Made by a program: the position numbers and the translations under genes. The notes under the pieces were generated by a model that saw only the letters and a list, made by a program, of their open reading frames with translations, ran no database searches and was not told the origin of the DNA. A stretch of 64,000 nt of DNA from positions 201,289 to 265,288 of the forward strand of contig NZ_FNWE01000002.1 of NCBI RefSeq assembly GCF_900104645.1. The letters are read 5' to 3'. Source of the stretch: Alterileibacterium massiliense (lineage in GTDB: Bacteria > Bacillota > Clostridia > Peptostreptococcales > Anaerovoracaceae). Positions 1 through 8,275 of this stretch are shown here, piece by piece; within the stretch, counting starts at the first letter, position 1, and each line of letters opens with the position of its first letter.

Positions 1-1080
1 GATATCGGTGGATTGAAATATAGCTTTGATAAAGACGGAGTAATGAGAAGCGGATGGCAGTACATAGAAGGGAGCTGGTATTACTTCGGAGAAGCAAATG
101 ACGGGTCAGCAAAGAAAGACTGGGAGTACATAGGAGGAAGCTGGTACTATTTTGAACCTAGCTATGTAATGGTAAGCGATGCCATAAAGGAGATATCGGG
201 AAGCAAATACGCGTTTAGTGCAAGTGGTGCAATGCTACTAGGAACATTCAAGTTTAAAGACGATATCTATGCTACAGAACCTACGGGAGAAATAAAGGAT
301 AGTGGCTGGATTTTATATAAAAAGAAATGGTATTACAAAGAAAGTAATGGCAAGATAATAAAAAATTCAATGCACAATATCGGTGGATTGAAATATAGCT
401 TTGATGAAGACGGAGTAATGAGAAGCGGGTGGCAGTACATAGGCGGGAGCTGGTATTACTTCGGAGAAACAAATGACGGGTCAGCAAAGAAAGACTGGCA
501 GTACATAGGAGGAAGCTGGTACTATTTTGAACCTAGCTATGTAATGGTAAGCGACACCATAAAGGAGATAAGGGGAAGCAAATACGCGTTTAGTGCAAGC
601 GGAGCAATGCTACTAGGGAAATTTACCTTTAATAGAAAAACATATGTTACAGATGTAAATGGGAGTTTAATACCATATGATGATTCAGTAGAAGCAAAAG
701 CTAGAGAAATTGCATCTGAGTTAGGCTACAACATTTATAGAGCATTGAATTATTGTGCAGGAATGTCTCGATATTATCTTACAAGTAATGGCAGAACTTC
801 TTATCCAATTATGAGTTCTTCAGAATATGCAATATACGGATATAAGAACTATGGCGGTGATTGCTTGGTTATGGCAAGTGCATTCAAGTATCTAGCACAG
901 GCTTGCGGATATTATTGCACACAATGGTTTGGCTGGGTAGGTAGTTCAACGCATTCTTGGTGCGAAATAGATGGTTATGTTTATGATCCTAATTTTGTTA
1001 ACGCAACAAATAGAGGCAAATATGGATTTGCATATGGAACAAGAGGAACATGGAGATATAGCAAATCATATACTATGTAA
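1..1080 (+). CDS. Cell-wall-binding repeat protein with C-terminal transglutaminase-like domain (5' partial)
   Basis: The reading frame is open at base 1, so the N-terminus lies outside the window; the TTG at 13 is internal. The first 220 or so residues are aromatic wall-binding repeats (GWQYIGGSWYYFG type) in two long, nearly identical blocks, the kind that hold clostridial proteins on the cell wall. The last 130 residues fit a transglutaminase/protease-like fold with a Cys-His-Asp triad: Cys in GGDCLVMA (codon 862-864), His in STHSWCE (952-954) and Asp in YVYDPNF (985-987). The protein is probably exported and acts on the wall or on surface peptides; its substrate cannot be told. A lipoprotein gene follows 36 bases downstream in the same direction. 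Confidence 0.85.
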   Translation, partial: DIGGLKYSFDKDGVMRSGWQYIEGSWYYFGEANDGSAKKDWEYIGGSWYYFEPSYVMVSDAIKEISGSKYAFSASGAMLLGTFKFKDDIYATEPTGEIKDSGWILYKKKWYYKESNGKIIKNSMHNIGGLKYSFDEDGVMRSGWQYIGGSWYYFGETNDGSAKKDWQYIGGSWYYFEPSYVMVSDTIKEIRGSKYAFSASGAMLLGKFTFNRKTYVTDVNGSLIPYDDSVEAKAREIASELGYNIYRALNYCAGMSRYYLTSNGRTSYPIMSSSEYAIYGYKNYGGDCLVMASAFKYLAQACGYYCTQWFGWVGSSTHSWCEIDGYVYDPNFVNATNRGKYGFAYGTRGTWRYSKSYTM

Positions 1081-1116
1081 TGGCTAATACAATATATCTA
1101 AACAGGAGGAGCGAGT

Positions 1117-1689
1117 ATGAAAAATAGAAATAAAAGTATTTTGATACTAATGATGCTGATGCTAACATTAACTATTGTTGGATTATCAGGTTGTGCAAAT
1201 AAAGAGAAAGAGGAAACGATTAAAATATGGAATAAGACTGGATACGAAATCAATATAAATGATAATAAAATAAAGAAAGATGAAGCTTTTGAACTAAAAA
1301 AACGAGAAAAAAAAGCGGACAAATATGATATAAACATTTCTTATAATGATGGAAGCAAATATGCCTTAGGAAGTATAAAAATAAGCGATATTAATAGTAA
1401 AATAGAGATAAGATATGAAGATGGCATTACATATCTTTTGTATGAAACCAAAAATGGAAAGATAGTAAATACAAAAAAAGAAGAATTAAATAAACAAAAT
1501 GAGCAAAAAACAAAACAAGACTCTACTGAAAACAATGACCAGAGTCAAAAAGAACAAGTTGGCTCTAACAAAAATCAAAATAATGGAGCAACTGAAAATG
1601 AGGAACCTAGTTCTAATGACACAGGTACGCATGAAAGTTCAAACAATAACAACTGCGTAGATGTAGACGATCCAAATAATTATTACTAA
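1117..1689 (+). CDS. Putative lipoprotein of unknown function
   Basis: A 190-residue protein with a lipoprotein signal: charged start, hydrophobic segment of about 17 residues and lipobox LSGC with the lipidated Cys at 26. The mature part has a short folded segment (residues 30-110, beta-rich by eye) and then a Q/N/S/E-rich low-complexity tail. The ATG has a good ribosome binding site (AGGAGG, 8 bases upstream). It sits between two wall-binding-repeat genes, so an envelope role is likely. I do not recognise the family. Confidence 0.75.
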   Translation: MKNRNKSILILMMLMLTLTIVGLSGCANKEKEETIKIWNKTGYEININDNKIKKDEAFELKKREKKADKYDINISYNDGSKYALGSIKISDINSKIEIRYEDGITYLLYETKNGKIVNTKKEELNKQNEQKTKQDSTENNDQSQKEQVGSNKNQNNGATENEEPSSNDTGTHESSNNNNCVDVDDPNNYY

Positions 1690-1787
1690 CAAAATGGTAA
1701 AAGTTATTTGCTGAAGAAAAAAACAACAAAAATCTACAAAATATGTTATGATGGCAGATAAGCGAGCGAGGGGGAGGGAGAAAGAAA

Positions 1788-3122
1788 GTGAATTTAAAAA
1801 ATAAATTAATAGGCATAGTGACGATGATATTTATAGTTGCTATGGCAATGACATTCACCTATGGAGAAGAAGCGGAAAAAACAGAACACTGGAAATGGGT
1901 AACAGATGCGAATGGAACAAGATATGAGAGTGAGAATGATTACGCGAAGAGCAAATGGCTAAAAATAGAAGGAGAATACTACTATTTTAACGAAGAAGGA
2001 TATATAGAAAAAGATTGTTATATCCAAGGGTATTGGTTAAATGAAGAAGGAAAATGGGTAAAAGCGTACTCAGGAGGAAAGTGGTATAAGGACAGCACAG
2101 GATGGTGGTATCAAGACAACGGTTGGTATCCTGTTGACAGCTGGCAAAAAATAGATGGCAACTATTATCATTTTGATGAGCGAGGATATATGGAGGCCAG
2201 CTGCTATACCGATGGATATTGGATTAATTCTGAAGGAATAAGGAATAAGACACCATATACAGAAAACTGGACAGATGATGAAAATGGCAGGAAATGGGGC
2301 GATAACAACCTAAATACAAGGAATAGATGGCTAAAAATAGAAGGAGAATACTATTATTTTAACAAAGAAGGATATATAGAAAAGAATTGTTATATCCAAG
2401 GATGTTGGTTAAATGAAGAAGGTAAATGGGTAAAAGCGTATTCAAGAGGAAAGTGGTATAAGGACAGCACAGGATGGTGGTATCAAGATAACGGATGGTA
2501 CCCTGTTAGCAGCTGGCAAAAAATAGATGGCAATCACTACTACTTTAATTCATATGGATACATGGAGTCATCAGCATATGTCAAAGGTCGTTGGTTAAAT
2601 TCAAGTGGAGCATGGGATAAGAATTATTCAGATGGACACTGGGTTCAAAATGAAACAGGCTGGTGGTATGAGGATAACGGATGGTATCCGGCTAATCAAA
2701 AGCTTAGAATAGATTGTGCAACCTATTACTTCGATAGCAATGGATATATGGCAACAGACTATATTATTGTTTCAATAATGGAGCAAATGCTATATTACTA
2801 TAATGAAGGTTCACTAAAATTAAAAACACCAATAGTGACTGGAAACTATGGAGATTATAATACACCGAAGGGAATGTATAGAATTGGAAATAAAGCAAGG
2901 AATATTTATCTAACAGGTCCTGGATACAGATCATATGTAAACTACTGGATGCCATTTATAGGAAATAGCTACGGATTTCATGATGCACAGTGGAGAAGTT
3001 CATTTGGCGGACGGATATATCTAACCAACGGTTCTCATGGGTGTGTAAATATGCCATATACCAATGCGATGGCTTTGTTTAATATGATAACATCAAATAA
3101 GACACTTGTTATTATAGAGTAA
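1788..3122 (+). CDS. Cell-wall-binding repeat protein with L,D-transpeptidase (YkuD) domain
   Basis: Starts at GTG behind GGGAGGGAG. A signal peptide of about 26 residues is followed by wall-binding repeats (GKWYKDSTGWWYQDNGWYP type, residues 30-330) in two near-duplicate halves plus a third partial unit. The C-terminal 110 residues are an L,D-transpeptidase domain with the catalytic motif SHGCVNMP and the upstream HDAQWR conserved in YkuD enzymes. These enzymes make 3-3 peptidoglycan cross-links or attach proteins to the wall, and act outside the membrane. A hairpin terminator follows at 3184-3217. Confidence 0.9.
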   Translation: MNLKNKLIGIVTMIFIVAMAMTFTYGEEAEKTEHWKWVTDANGTRYESENDYAKSKWLKIEGEYYYFNEEGYIEKDCYIQGYWLNEEGKWVKAYSGGKWYKDSTGWWYQDNGWYPVDSWQKIDGNYYHFDERGYMEASCYTDGYWINSEGIRNKTPYTENWTDDENGRKWGDNNLNTRNRWLKIEGEYYYFNKEGYIEKNCYIQGCWLNEEGKWVKAYSRGKWYKDSTGWWYQDNGWYPVSSWQKIDGNHYYFNSYGYMESSAYVKGRWLNSSGAWDKNYSDGHWVQNETGWWYEDNGWYPANQKLRIDCATYYFDSNGYMATDYIIVSIMEQMLYYYNEGSLKLKTPIVTGNYGDYNTPKGMYRIGNKARNIYLTGPGYRSYVNYWMPFIGNSYGFHDAQWRSSFGGRIYLTNGSHGCVNMPYTNAMALFNMITSNKTLVIIE

Positions 3123-3183
3123 AGATAATTATTTAGAAAATTTGAATAAAGACTGAAGAAAGACAAATAATATATTTAGAGAT

Positions 3184-3217
3184 AAAAATAGTTGAGATAT
3201 AAGCTCAGCTATTTTTT
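3184..3217 (+). terminator. Rho-independent terminator after the L,D-transpeptidase gene
   Basis: Left arm AAATAGTTGAG (3186-3196), seven-base loop, right arm CTCAGCTATTT (3204-3214) with one G-U pair, then a T run. It separates the wall-binding genes from the duplicated surface-protein genes. Confidence 0.8.
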
Positions 3218-3296
3218 ATTTTGTTTTATCTTACCTATCCACAAATAAAATCCTATCAAAGCCTTCTTGCTCTCTCAGAAAAATCCCACAAAACCC

Positions 3297-3327
3297 TTGA
3301 AAACTCACGGGGGGGGGGTAGTATAAT
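3297..3327 (+). promoter_or_regulatory. Promoter with a 10-G tract in the spacer (candidate phase-variable promoter, copy 1)
   Basis: The -35 element TTGAAA is at 3297-3302 and the -10 element TATAAT at 3322-3327. The 19-base spacer contains ten consecutive G (3309-3318). Both elements match consensus but the spacer is two bases over the optimum of 17, so loss of G residues would raise promoter strength. The same block, with nine G, precedes the paralogous gene at 5222. The predicted start is near 3334, giving a leader of about 75 bases. Confidence 0.75.
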
Positions 3328-3409
3328 TAGCACTATCAAACAAAATATTTTTAGTAATTTTTGTAATTTATAACTTTTAAATTTTAACAATTTAAAGAAA
3401 GGAAGAGCG

Positions 3410-4918
3410 ATGAAGAATAGTTTTTTAAAGAAGCTGACCGTGCTTATACTTACCCTTATGATGGTAATCCCTGCGGCAGCCTTTGGATTTGCCGAAACAA
3501 ATCCGGCAGAGACAACTGCAAAAGGTCCTTCGAAGACACCTGTTAACGATGATATGGTTACGATAACAGCGACCTTACATTTTGAATATCAGAGTGTGAA
3601 AGCAGAAAAAAATGGAAAGAAAGTTAGCGTATGTAAGTTGGTTGATCCTAATAGCACTTTGTTAAATGCCTATGTAGATTTTGTAGGTTCGTGGAGTCCA
3701 TACACACAGAAAGAATATAACGAGCAAAGAGAGTATTTAGGCGAAAAATCCGCACTTGATTACTGGAGAGATGTTGAATTCCTATTTACAGACATGGAAA
3801 CTAAAGAGACAAAGACTGTAAAGGGACATTTTTTGAATAATGAAGAAGGAAAAGACAAGTCAGCAAGACTTATACTTGGTGAATTTCCTAAGAATAAAAA
3901 ATATTTAATAAAGGTAAATCCCAAATCACTTCCAGCAGGCTACCATAACGAATTTATATATAATGGACCTGCAGAAAATCTTAACTTAGCCGGACAAAAG
4001 GAAGTTGATTACAGAACTGGAATAATTCTTGACACATCGGCTAAAAGAAATCAAAGTTCTGAGGACCAAAAGTTCGGGAAAAATGTTATGAATATTGGGG
4101 CTAATTGGACTTTTAAAAATATAATATTTGCAAAGGACGAAGAAAGTGCTAAAAACTTCTATATTATCAATCAAGATGGCACATACTCACACAATCCTGC
4201 AAATAAGGTTGTTCGCATTGGACCGGACGGCAGTGTTAACAAACCGGCAGATCCAGTTAAAGATGGATATAAATTTGAAGGCTGGTCATTTAAGCAAGCA
4301 TATACGAAAGAAGGGAAAAGAGTTGACCCTTGGGCTTCAAAATCCGGCTTCCCAGAAGGCAGCTATGACAAGGAATATGTTACAGATTTTTCTGGTATAT
4401 GGTGTCACTCAAGAACATTCGGTATTGTGGATACAGAGGGTATAAACTCCTTTAAGCTTGAAAATCCTAAAGATCCTGCAAGCAATGAACACAAATTACT
4501 AAGGATTTATAGCTTAATTGTACTACCTAAGTTCAGTAGACCTGAGGTAACCTTTGACACTCAAGGCGGAATGCCGGAAGTGAAAAATCCGATGATTGTA
4601 GGATACAAAAAGAGCATTAAAAACGATGGGTTAAAGTCATCAAAGATGCCAAAGAATCCTGTTAAAGACGGATATGTATTTACAGGCTGGAATACAGCAA
4701 AAGACGGAAGCGGACAGGAATTCACAGCAGATACGATTGTAACAGAAAATATAACAGTATATGCACAGTACAAAAAGGCAGGCACTGGTAACGCAGGAGG
4801 AGACAACGCTGGAAAAATAAAGACAGGTGACAATACAGACCTTGGATTTATCGCATTAGCTTCAATCCTATCAATCGCTGGAATTGCATTTATTCTTAGA
4901 AGAAGGGCAGTTAAATAA
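3410..4918 (+). CDS. InlB-repeat surface protein with C-terminal anchor (paralog 1)
   Basis: A 502-residue exported protein. The signal peptide is probably cleaved after Ala28. The central 300 residues are unique. Two Listeria-Bacteroides (InlB B-type) repeats follow: a divergent one around PVKDGYKFEGW and a clear one at PEVTFDTQGGMP through GYVFTGWNTAKDGSG, ending ITVYAQYKK. The C-terminus has a Gly/Asn linker, IKTGD, a hydrophobic stretch and RRR, the layout of a sortase signal, but the usual Pro of LPxTG is missing. The AAAGGAAG site and ATG are identical to those of the paralog at 5222. Signal peptide and last 115 residues match that paralog almost exactly; the middle differs. Likely a variable surface antigen or adhesin. 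Confidence 0.85.
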   Translation: MKNSFLKKLTVLILTLMMVIPAAAFGFAETNPAETTAKGPSKTPVNDDMVTITATLHFEYQSVKAEKNGKKVSVCKLVDPNSTLLNAYVDFVGSWSPYTQKEYNEQREYLGEKSALDYWRDVEFLFTDMETKETKTVKGHFLNNEEGKDKSARLILGEFPKNKKYLIKVNPKSLPAGYHNEFIYNGPAENLNLAGQKEVDYRTGIILDTSAKRNQSSEDQKFGKNVMNIGANWTFKNIIFAKDEESAKNFYIINQDGTYSHNPANKVVRIGPDGSVNKPADPVKDGYKFEGWSFKQAYTKEGKRVDPWASKSGFPEGSYDKEYVTDFSGIWCHSRTFGIVDTEGINSFKLENPKDPASNEHKLLRIYSLIVLPKFSRPEVTFDTQGGMPEVKNPMIVGYKKSIKNDGLKSSKMPKNPVKDGYVFTGWNTAKDGSGQEFTADTIVTENITVYAQYKKAGTGNAGGDNAGKIKTGDNTDLGFIALASILSIAGIAFILRRRAVK

Positions 4919-4999
4919 AAGATAGCTTTAATATAGAAAAAATAAAAAAGCTATATCACCAAATTAATAATATTAAAGGCGATTAAAAAATTAAAATAG

Positions 5000-5039
5000 C
5001 GACCATGCTATAGCAAAAAGCTGTAGATGGTCGTTTTTT
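5000..5039 (+). terminator. Terminator after surface paralog 1
   Basis: Arms CGACCAT (5000-5006) and ATGGTCG (5027-5033) with a further inner stem CTATAGC/GCTGTAG, then six T. A related CGACCA hairpin follows the second paralog at 6811-6854, so the duplicated unit spans promoter to terminator. The rest of the 302-base spacer to 5222 holds only the promoter copy described next. Confidence 0.8.
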
Positions 5040-5107
5040 AACATAAAAAATACAACGGAGGGTTATTAAATATAAAATTGGAAATCACGCAAAAGCTCAT
5101 AAAGTGG

Positions 5108-5137
5108 TTGAAAACTCACGGGGGGGGGTAGTATAAT
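5108..5137 (+). promoter_or_regulatory. Promoter with a 9-G tract in the spacer (candidate phase-variable promoter, copy 2)
   Basis: TTGAAA at 5108-5113 and TATAAT at 5132-5137 with an 18-base spacer that includes nine G (5120-5128). The block from -35 through about 50 bases past the -10 is almost identical to 3297-3380; within the promoter the difference is one G. By spacing alone this copy should be the stronger one in the sequenced cell. Confidence 0.75.
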
Positions 5138-5221
5138 TAGCACTATCAAACAAAATATTTTTAGCAATTTTTGTAAATTATAACTTTTTATACTTTAAAA
5201 ATGTTAAAGAAAGGAAGAGCG

Positions 5222-6637
5222 ATGAAGAATAGTTTTTTTAAGAAGCTGACCGTGCTTATGCTTACCCTTATGATGGTAATTCCTGCGGCGGCCTTTGGTT
5301 TTGCAGAAACAAAACCTGCGTCAGGTCCTGCAAAAGCACCTCAAAATGATAAAGTTACTATTACAGCAATTCTTTGTAGGCAAATGAACAAAGGTGAAAG
5401 CAGAGTTGGTAGAAATCATCTAATTAAGCCTGAAGATAATTTATCCAACATAGATGGCGGATGCACAACAACAAATAGTAGAGAAGCATCAAAAATAGGC
5501 GAATTTAAATCTTTCTGGGAGAATGTCGAATTTTTCCTAACAGATATGGAGACAAATGAAAAAACAAAGGTCAAAGGGCGTTTTGCCAATGATACAAGTG
5601 CAAGATTAATCCTTGGAGAATTTCCAAAGAATAAAAAGTACTTAGTCGAGATTAATCCAGATAGCCTACCAATGGGATACCATAATTATTTTGACGAAGG
5701 AGATACCCTTAATGCACAAGGAGAGAATCCTTGGATAGTTTTTGAAAAAAAATATGTACAAACAAAAATAATAATTGATACTTCTAAAGAAGGAAAAAAG
5801 AATTTTCCTATCGATAATAAAGTAAAATTCGATGAGATGATGGATTTTTCATGTTACTGGTCAGTATTTAATGTAGCGTTCGCAAAAGATGAAGAATCAG
5901 CGAAAACTATGTATATCAAAGATGGCAATGGAAATTATCAATATAACCCAGACAACACAGTTGTCAGAGTAGGAAGAGATAACACGATAAAAGCACCAGC
6001 TGACCCAGTGAAAGATGGTTATAAATTTGCCGGCTGGGCAGTAAAACAAGCATATGGAGCTGACGGCAAAAGGATACAGCCTCATGGCGGACCTGAGAAG
6101 TTCCCTGAAGGAACAATCGATCGTGAGTTTGTATTTAAGAACTTTAATGGCAACACATGGGGATATGAAAGACTTTGGGGTTTCTGTGATACAAAGCGAA
6201 TCAATATGTTCAAAATGCCTATGAATAGAACTCTTATGCTTACACCTAAGTTCGTAAGACCTGAGGTAACTTTCGACACTCAAGGCGGAATGCCTGAAGT
6301 GAAAGATCCGATGATCGTAGGATACAAAAAGAGCATTAATAATGATGGACTTGAAACCTCTAAAATGCCAAAGAATCCTGCTAAGGACGGATATGTATTT
6401 ACAGGTTGGAATACAGCAAAGGACGGAAGCGGACAGGAATTCACAGCAGATACGATTGTTACAGAAAATATAACAGTATATGCACAGTACAAAAAGGCAG
6501 GTACTGGTAACGCAGGCGGAGATAACGCTGGAAAAATAAAGACGGGGGACAACACAGACCTTGGATTTATCGCATTAGCGTCAATCCTATCAATTGCAGG
6601 GATTGCATTTATTCTAAGAAAAAAGATAGCAAAATAA
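5222..6637 (+). CDS. InlB-repeat surface protein with C-terminal anchor (paralog 2)
   Basis: The start is taken at ATG 5222 because the site AAAGGAAGAGCG and the following codons match paralog 1 exactly; an in-frame ATG at 5201 has no ribosome binding site and lies in the leader. Signal peptide, then about 300 unique residues sharing only scattered motifs with paralog 1 (VEFFLTDMET, ARLILGEFPKNKKYL), then the same InlB-type repeats, IKTGD, a hydrophobic segment and a basic tail. About 471 residues. Predicted to be on the cell surface; partner unknown. Confidence 0.85.
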   Translation: MKNSFFKKLTVLMLTLMMVIPAAAFGFAETKPASGPAKAPQNDKVTITAILCRQMNKGESRVGRNHLIKPEDNLSNIDGGCTTTNSREASKIGEFKSFWENVEFFLTDMETNEKTKVKGRFANDTSARLILGEFPKNKKYLVEINPDSLPMGYHNYFDEGDTLNAQGENPWIVFEKKYVQTKIIIDTSKEGKKNFPIDNKVKFDEMMDFSCYWSVFNVAFAKDEESAKTMYIKDGNGNYQYNPDNTVVRVGRDNTIKAPADPVKDGYKFAGWAVKQAYGADGKRIQPHGGPEKFPEGTIDREFVFKNFNGNTWGYERLWGFCDTKRINMFKMPMNRTLMLTPKFVRPEVTFDTQGGMPEVKDPMIVGYKKSINNDGLETSKMPKNPAKDGYVFTGWNTAKDGSGQEFTADTIVTENITVYAQYKKAGTGNAGGDNAGKIKTGDNTDLGFIALASILSIAGIAFILRKKIAK

Positions 6638-6682
6638 AAAGATAGCTAAACAAGGCTAAATAGTAAGATAACTAAAAACAAC

Positions 6683-6715
6683 AAAGAGGAGAGCCGAAAG
6701 GATCTTCTTTTTGTT
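6683..6715 (+). terminator. GAAA-tetraloop terminator after surface paralog 2
   Basis: Arms at 6683-6695 and 6700-6712 close on a GAAA loop (6696-6699) with one mismatch, ending in a T-rich stretch. It precedes a second hairpin at 6811, giving two stops in tandem. Confidence 0.65.
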
Positions 6716-6810
6716 TGCATAAATATTGAAGTCAATGAATCAAGTCTAAATTCCGCCTTTGCCCATCCATGAAAAATCAAAAATACAATCAAAGATAAAA
6801 TAATCAAAAT

Positions 6811-6854
6811 AACGACCATGGCTTGGTGTAGAAACTGTGCGTGGTCGTTTTTTT
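6811..6854 (+). terminator. Second terminator after surface paralog 2
   Basis: Arms AACGACCA (6811-6818) and TGGTCGTT (6842-6849) with a long loop, then seven T in all. Its arms share the CGACCA core of the terminator after paralog 1. The remaining spacer up to 7017 holds only the predicted prfA promoter. Confidence 0.75.
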
Positions 6855-6951
6855 ACTTGAACATTTTGTGCGATGAGGGAGATTGACGAGAAATAAATTT
6901 TTATAAGAGCAGGTTAATAGAATTTTCTCCTAAGAAAAAAGCATATTTAAC

Positions 6952-6980
6952 TTAAATAGATAAAAAGCCTATGATATAAT
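6952..6980 (+). promoter_or_regulatory. Predicted prfA promoter with extended -10
   Basis: Extended -10 TGATATAAT at 6972-6980 with a weak -35 TTAAAT at 6952-6957, spacer 17. The predicted start near 6987 leaves a leader of about 30 bases with AAGGAAG before the ATG. Confidence 0.55.
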
Positions 6981-7017
6981 AACCAGTTAAGAAATACTGA
7001 TAAAAAGGAAGATAGAG

Positions 7018-8085
7018 ATGTTTGAAAAATTAGATTTTACGATTGATAAATATGAAGAATTGTCAGGGCTTGTTTCTAATCCGGATATTATTTCAAATCA
7101 GCCTAAGTGGCAGAAGCTCATGAAAGAGATGAGCGAACTTGAGCCAGTTGTAAAGGCATATAAGGAGTATAAGAATGCGAATAAGGAGCTCGAGGATTCA
7201 AAGGAACTTCTCGAGATGGAATCCGACGATGAGATGAGGGAGCTTGCAAAAGAAGATATAAAAGAGCAGGAAACAAAGATTGAAGCACTCAGCGAGGAAC
7301 TCAAGGTTCTCATGATTCCAAAGGACCCTAATGACGAAAAGAATGTAATTGTTGAAATAAGAGCGGGAACCGGCGGAGATGAGGCTGCTCTTTTTGGTGG
7401 GGATTTGCTTAGAATGTATCTCAAGTATGCTGAGAATAGACGCTGGAAGACTGAGATTATAGACTACAACGAAACAGGAACGGGCGGAGTTAAAGAAGCC
7501 GTGGTCATGATAAAGGGTAAGGGTGCATATTCGAGGCTCAAATATGAGAGCGGAACGCATAGAGTGCAGAGAGTGCCGGAGACGGAGTCACAGGGGAGAG
7601 TGCATACATCGGCAGCTACAGTTGCAGTGCTTCCTGAAGTTGATGATGTAGAAGTCGATCTCGACCCTAATGATGTTAGAGTCGATGTGTATAGAGCGAG
7701 TGGTAACGGAGGTCAGTGCGTAAATACTACTGATTCAGCTGTTAGGCTAACCCATATACCTACGGGGCTTGTCGTAACCTGTCAAGATGAAAAATCTCAG
7801 ATAAAGAACAAGGATAAGGCGTTCAAGGTCCTTCGCTCAAGGCTATATGATTTAAAATTAAAAGAACAGCAGGATAAGATAAGCTCTGAGAGAAAAAGCC
7901 AAATTGGTTCAGGAGATAGGTCTGAAAAGATTAGGACATATAATTTTCCGCAGAGCAGAATTACAGACCACAGGATTAACCTCAGCCTATATAAGCTTGA
8001 GCAGGCTTTAAATGGTGAGCTCGATGAGATAATTGATGCACTAACAACGCACGATCAAGCGGAGAAAATGAAGAATTTTAATTAA
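7018..8085 (+). CDS. prfA: Peptide chain release factor 1
   Basis: A 355-residue class I release factor, the usual length, which ends translation at UAA and UAG on the ribosome. The GGQ motif that triggers peptidyl-tRNA hydrolysis is at 231-233, within the RF1/RF2 signature [17 protein letters not shown]. The stretch [20 protein letters not shown] and the length favour RF1 over RF2. Start ATG has AAGGAAG 7 bases upstream. The following gene acts in tRNA modification, a neighbourhood common in Firmicutes, although the usual prmC methyltransferase is not between them. Confidence 0.95.
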   Translation: MFEKLDFTIDKYEELSGLVSNPDIISNQPKWQKLMKEMSELEPVVKAYKEYKNANKELEDSKELLEMESDDEMRELAKEDIKEQETKIEALSEELKVLMIPKDPNDEKNVIVEIRAGTGGDEAALFGGDLLRMYLKYAENRRWKTEIIDYNETGTGGVKEAVVMIKGKGAYSRLKYESGTHRVQRVPETESQGRVHTSAATVAVLPEVDDVEVDLDPNDVRVDVYRASGNGGQCVNTTDSAVRLTHIPTGLVVTCQDEKSQIKNKDKAFKVLRSRLYDLKLKEQQDKISSERKSQIGSGDRSEKIRTYNFPQSRITDHRINLSLYKLEQALNGELDEIIDALTTHDQAEKMKNFN

Positions 8086-8165
8086 TATTTCATCTGATAT
8101 TTGAACTAATGTTAAACTGAAAACTAAGGAAGTGTTCAGTCAATTTAATGAGAGTTAATGATAGT

Positions 8166-8275
8166 CCAAAAATCATGAAAGCCAAGAAAGTCATGAAATC
8201 AAGTAAAACAATGTAAGATAAGAAAGCCACAAAACAAAGAAAGCCATGAAATTCAAGAAAGCCATAAAACCATGA
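8166..8275 (+). repeat. Degenerate AAGAAAGCCATGAAA-type local repeat
   Basis: The spacer before the Sua5 gene is largely built of imperfect copies of AAGAAAGCCATGAAA (for example near 8176, 8222, 8238 and 8256). The last copies run into the start codon at 8272. No promoter or ribosome binding site could be seen in it. Confidence 0.6.

Noticed and set aside
281-487. Minus-strand open frame within the wall-binding repeat gene
   Set aside because: Antisense shadow of a repeat-rich coding region; no ribosome binding site and no family resemblance.
4128-4445. 105-codon plus-strand frame inside surface paralog 1
   Set aside because: Lies in another frame of a clear exported protein; composition is not protein-like and it has no ribosome binding site.
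5201-5221. Upstream ATG of surface paralog 2 as the true start
   Set aside because: The matching region of paralog 1 has no such ATG, and the shared AAAGGAAG site serves the ATG at 5222.
5897-6283. 128-codon minus-strand frame in surface paralog 2
   Set aside because: Antisense to a well-supported gene with no start signal.
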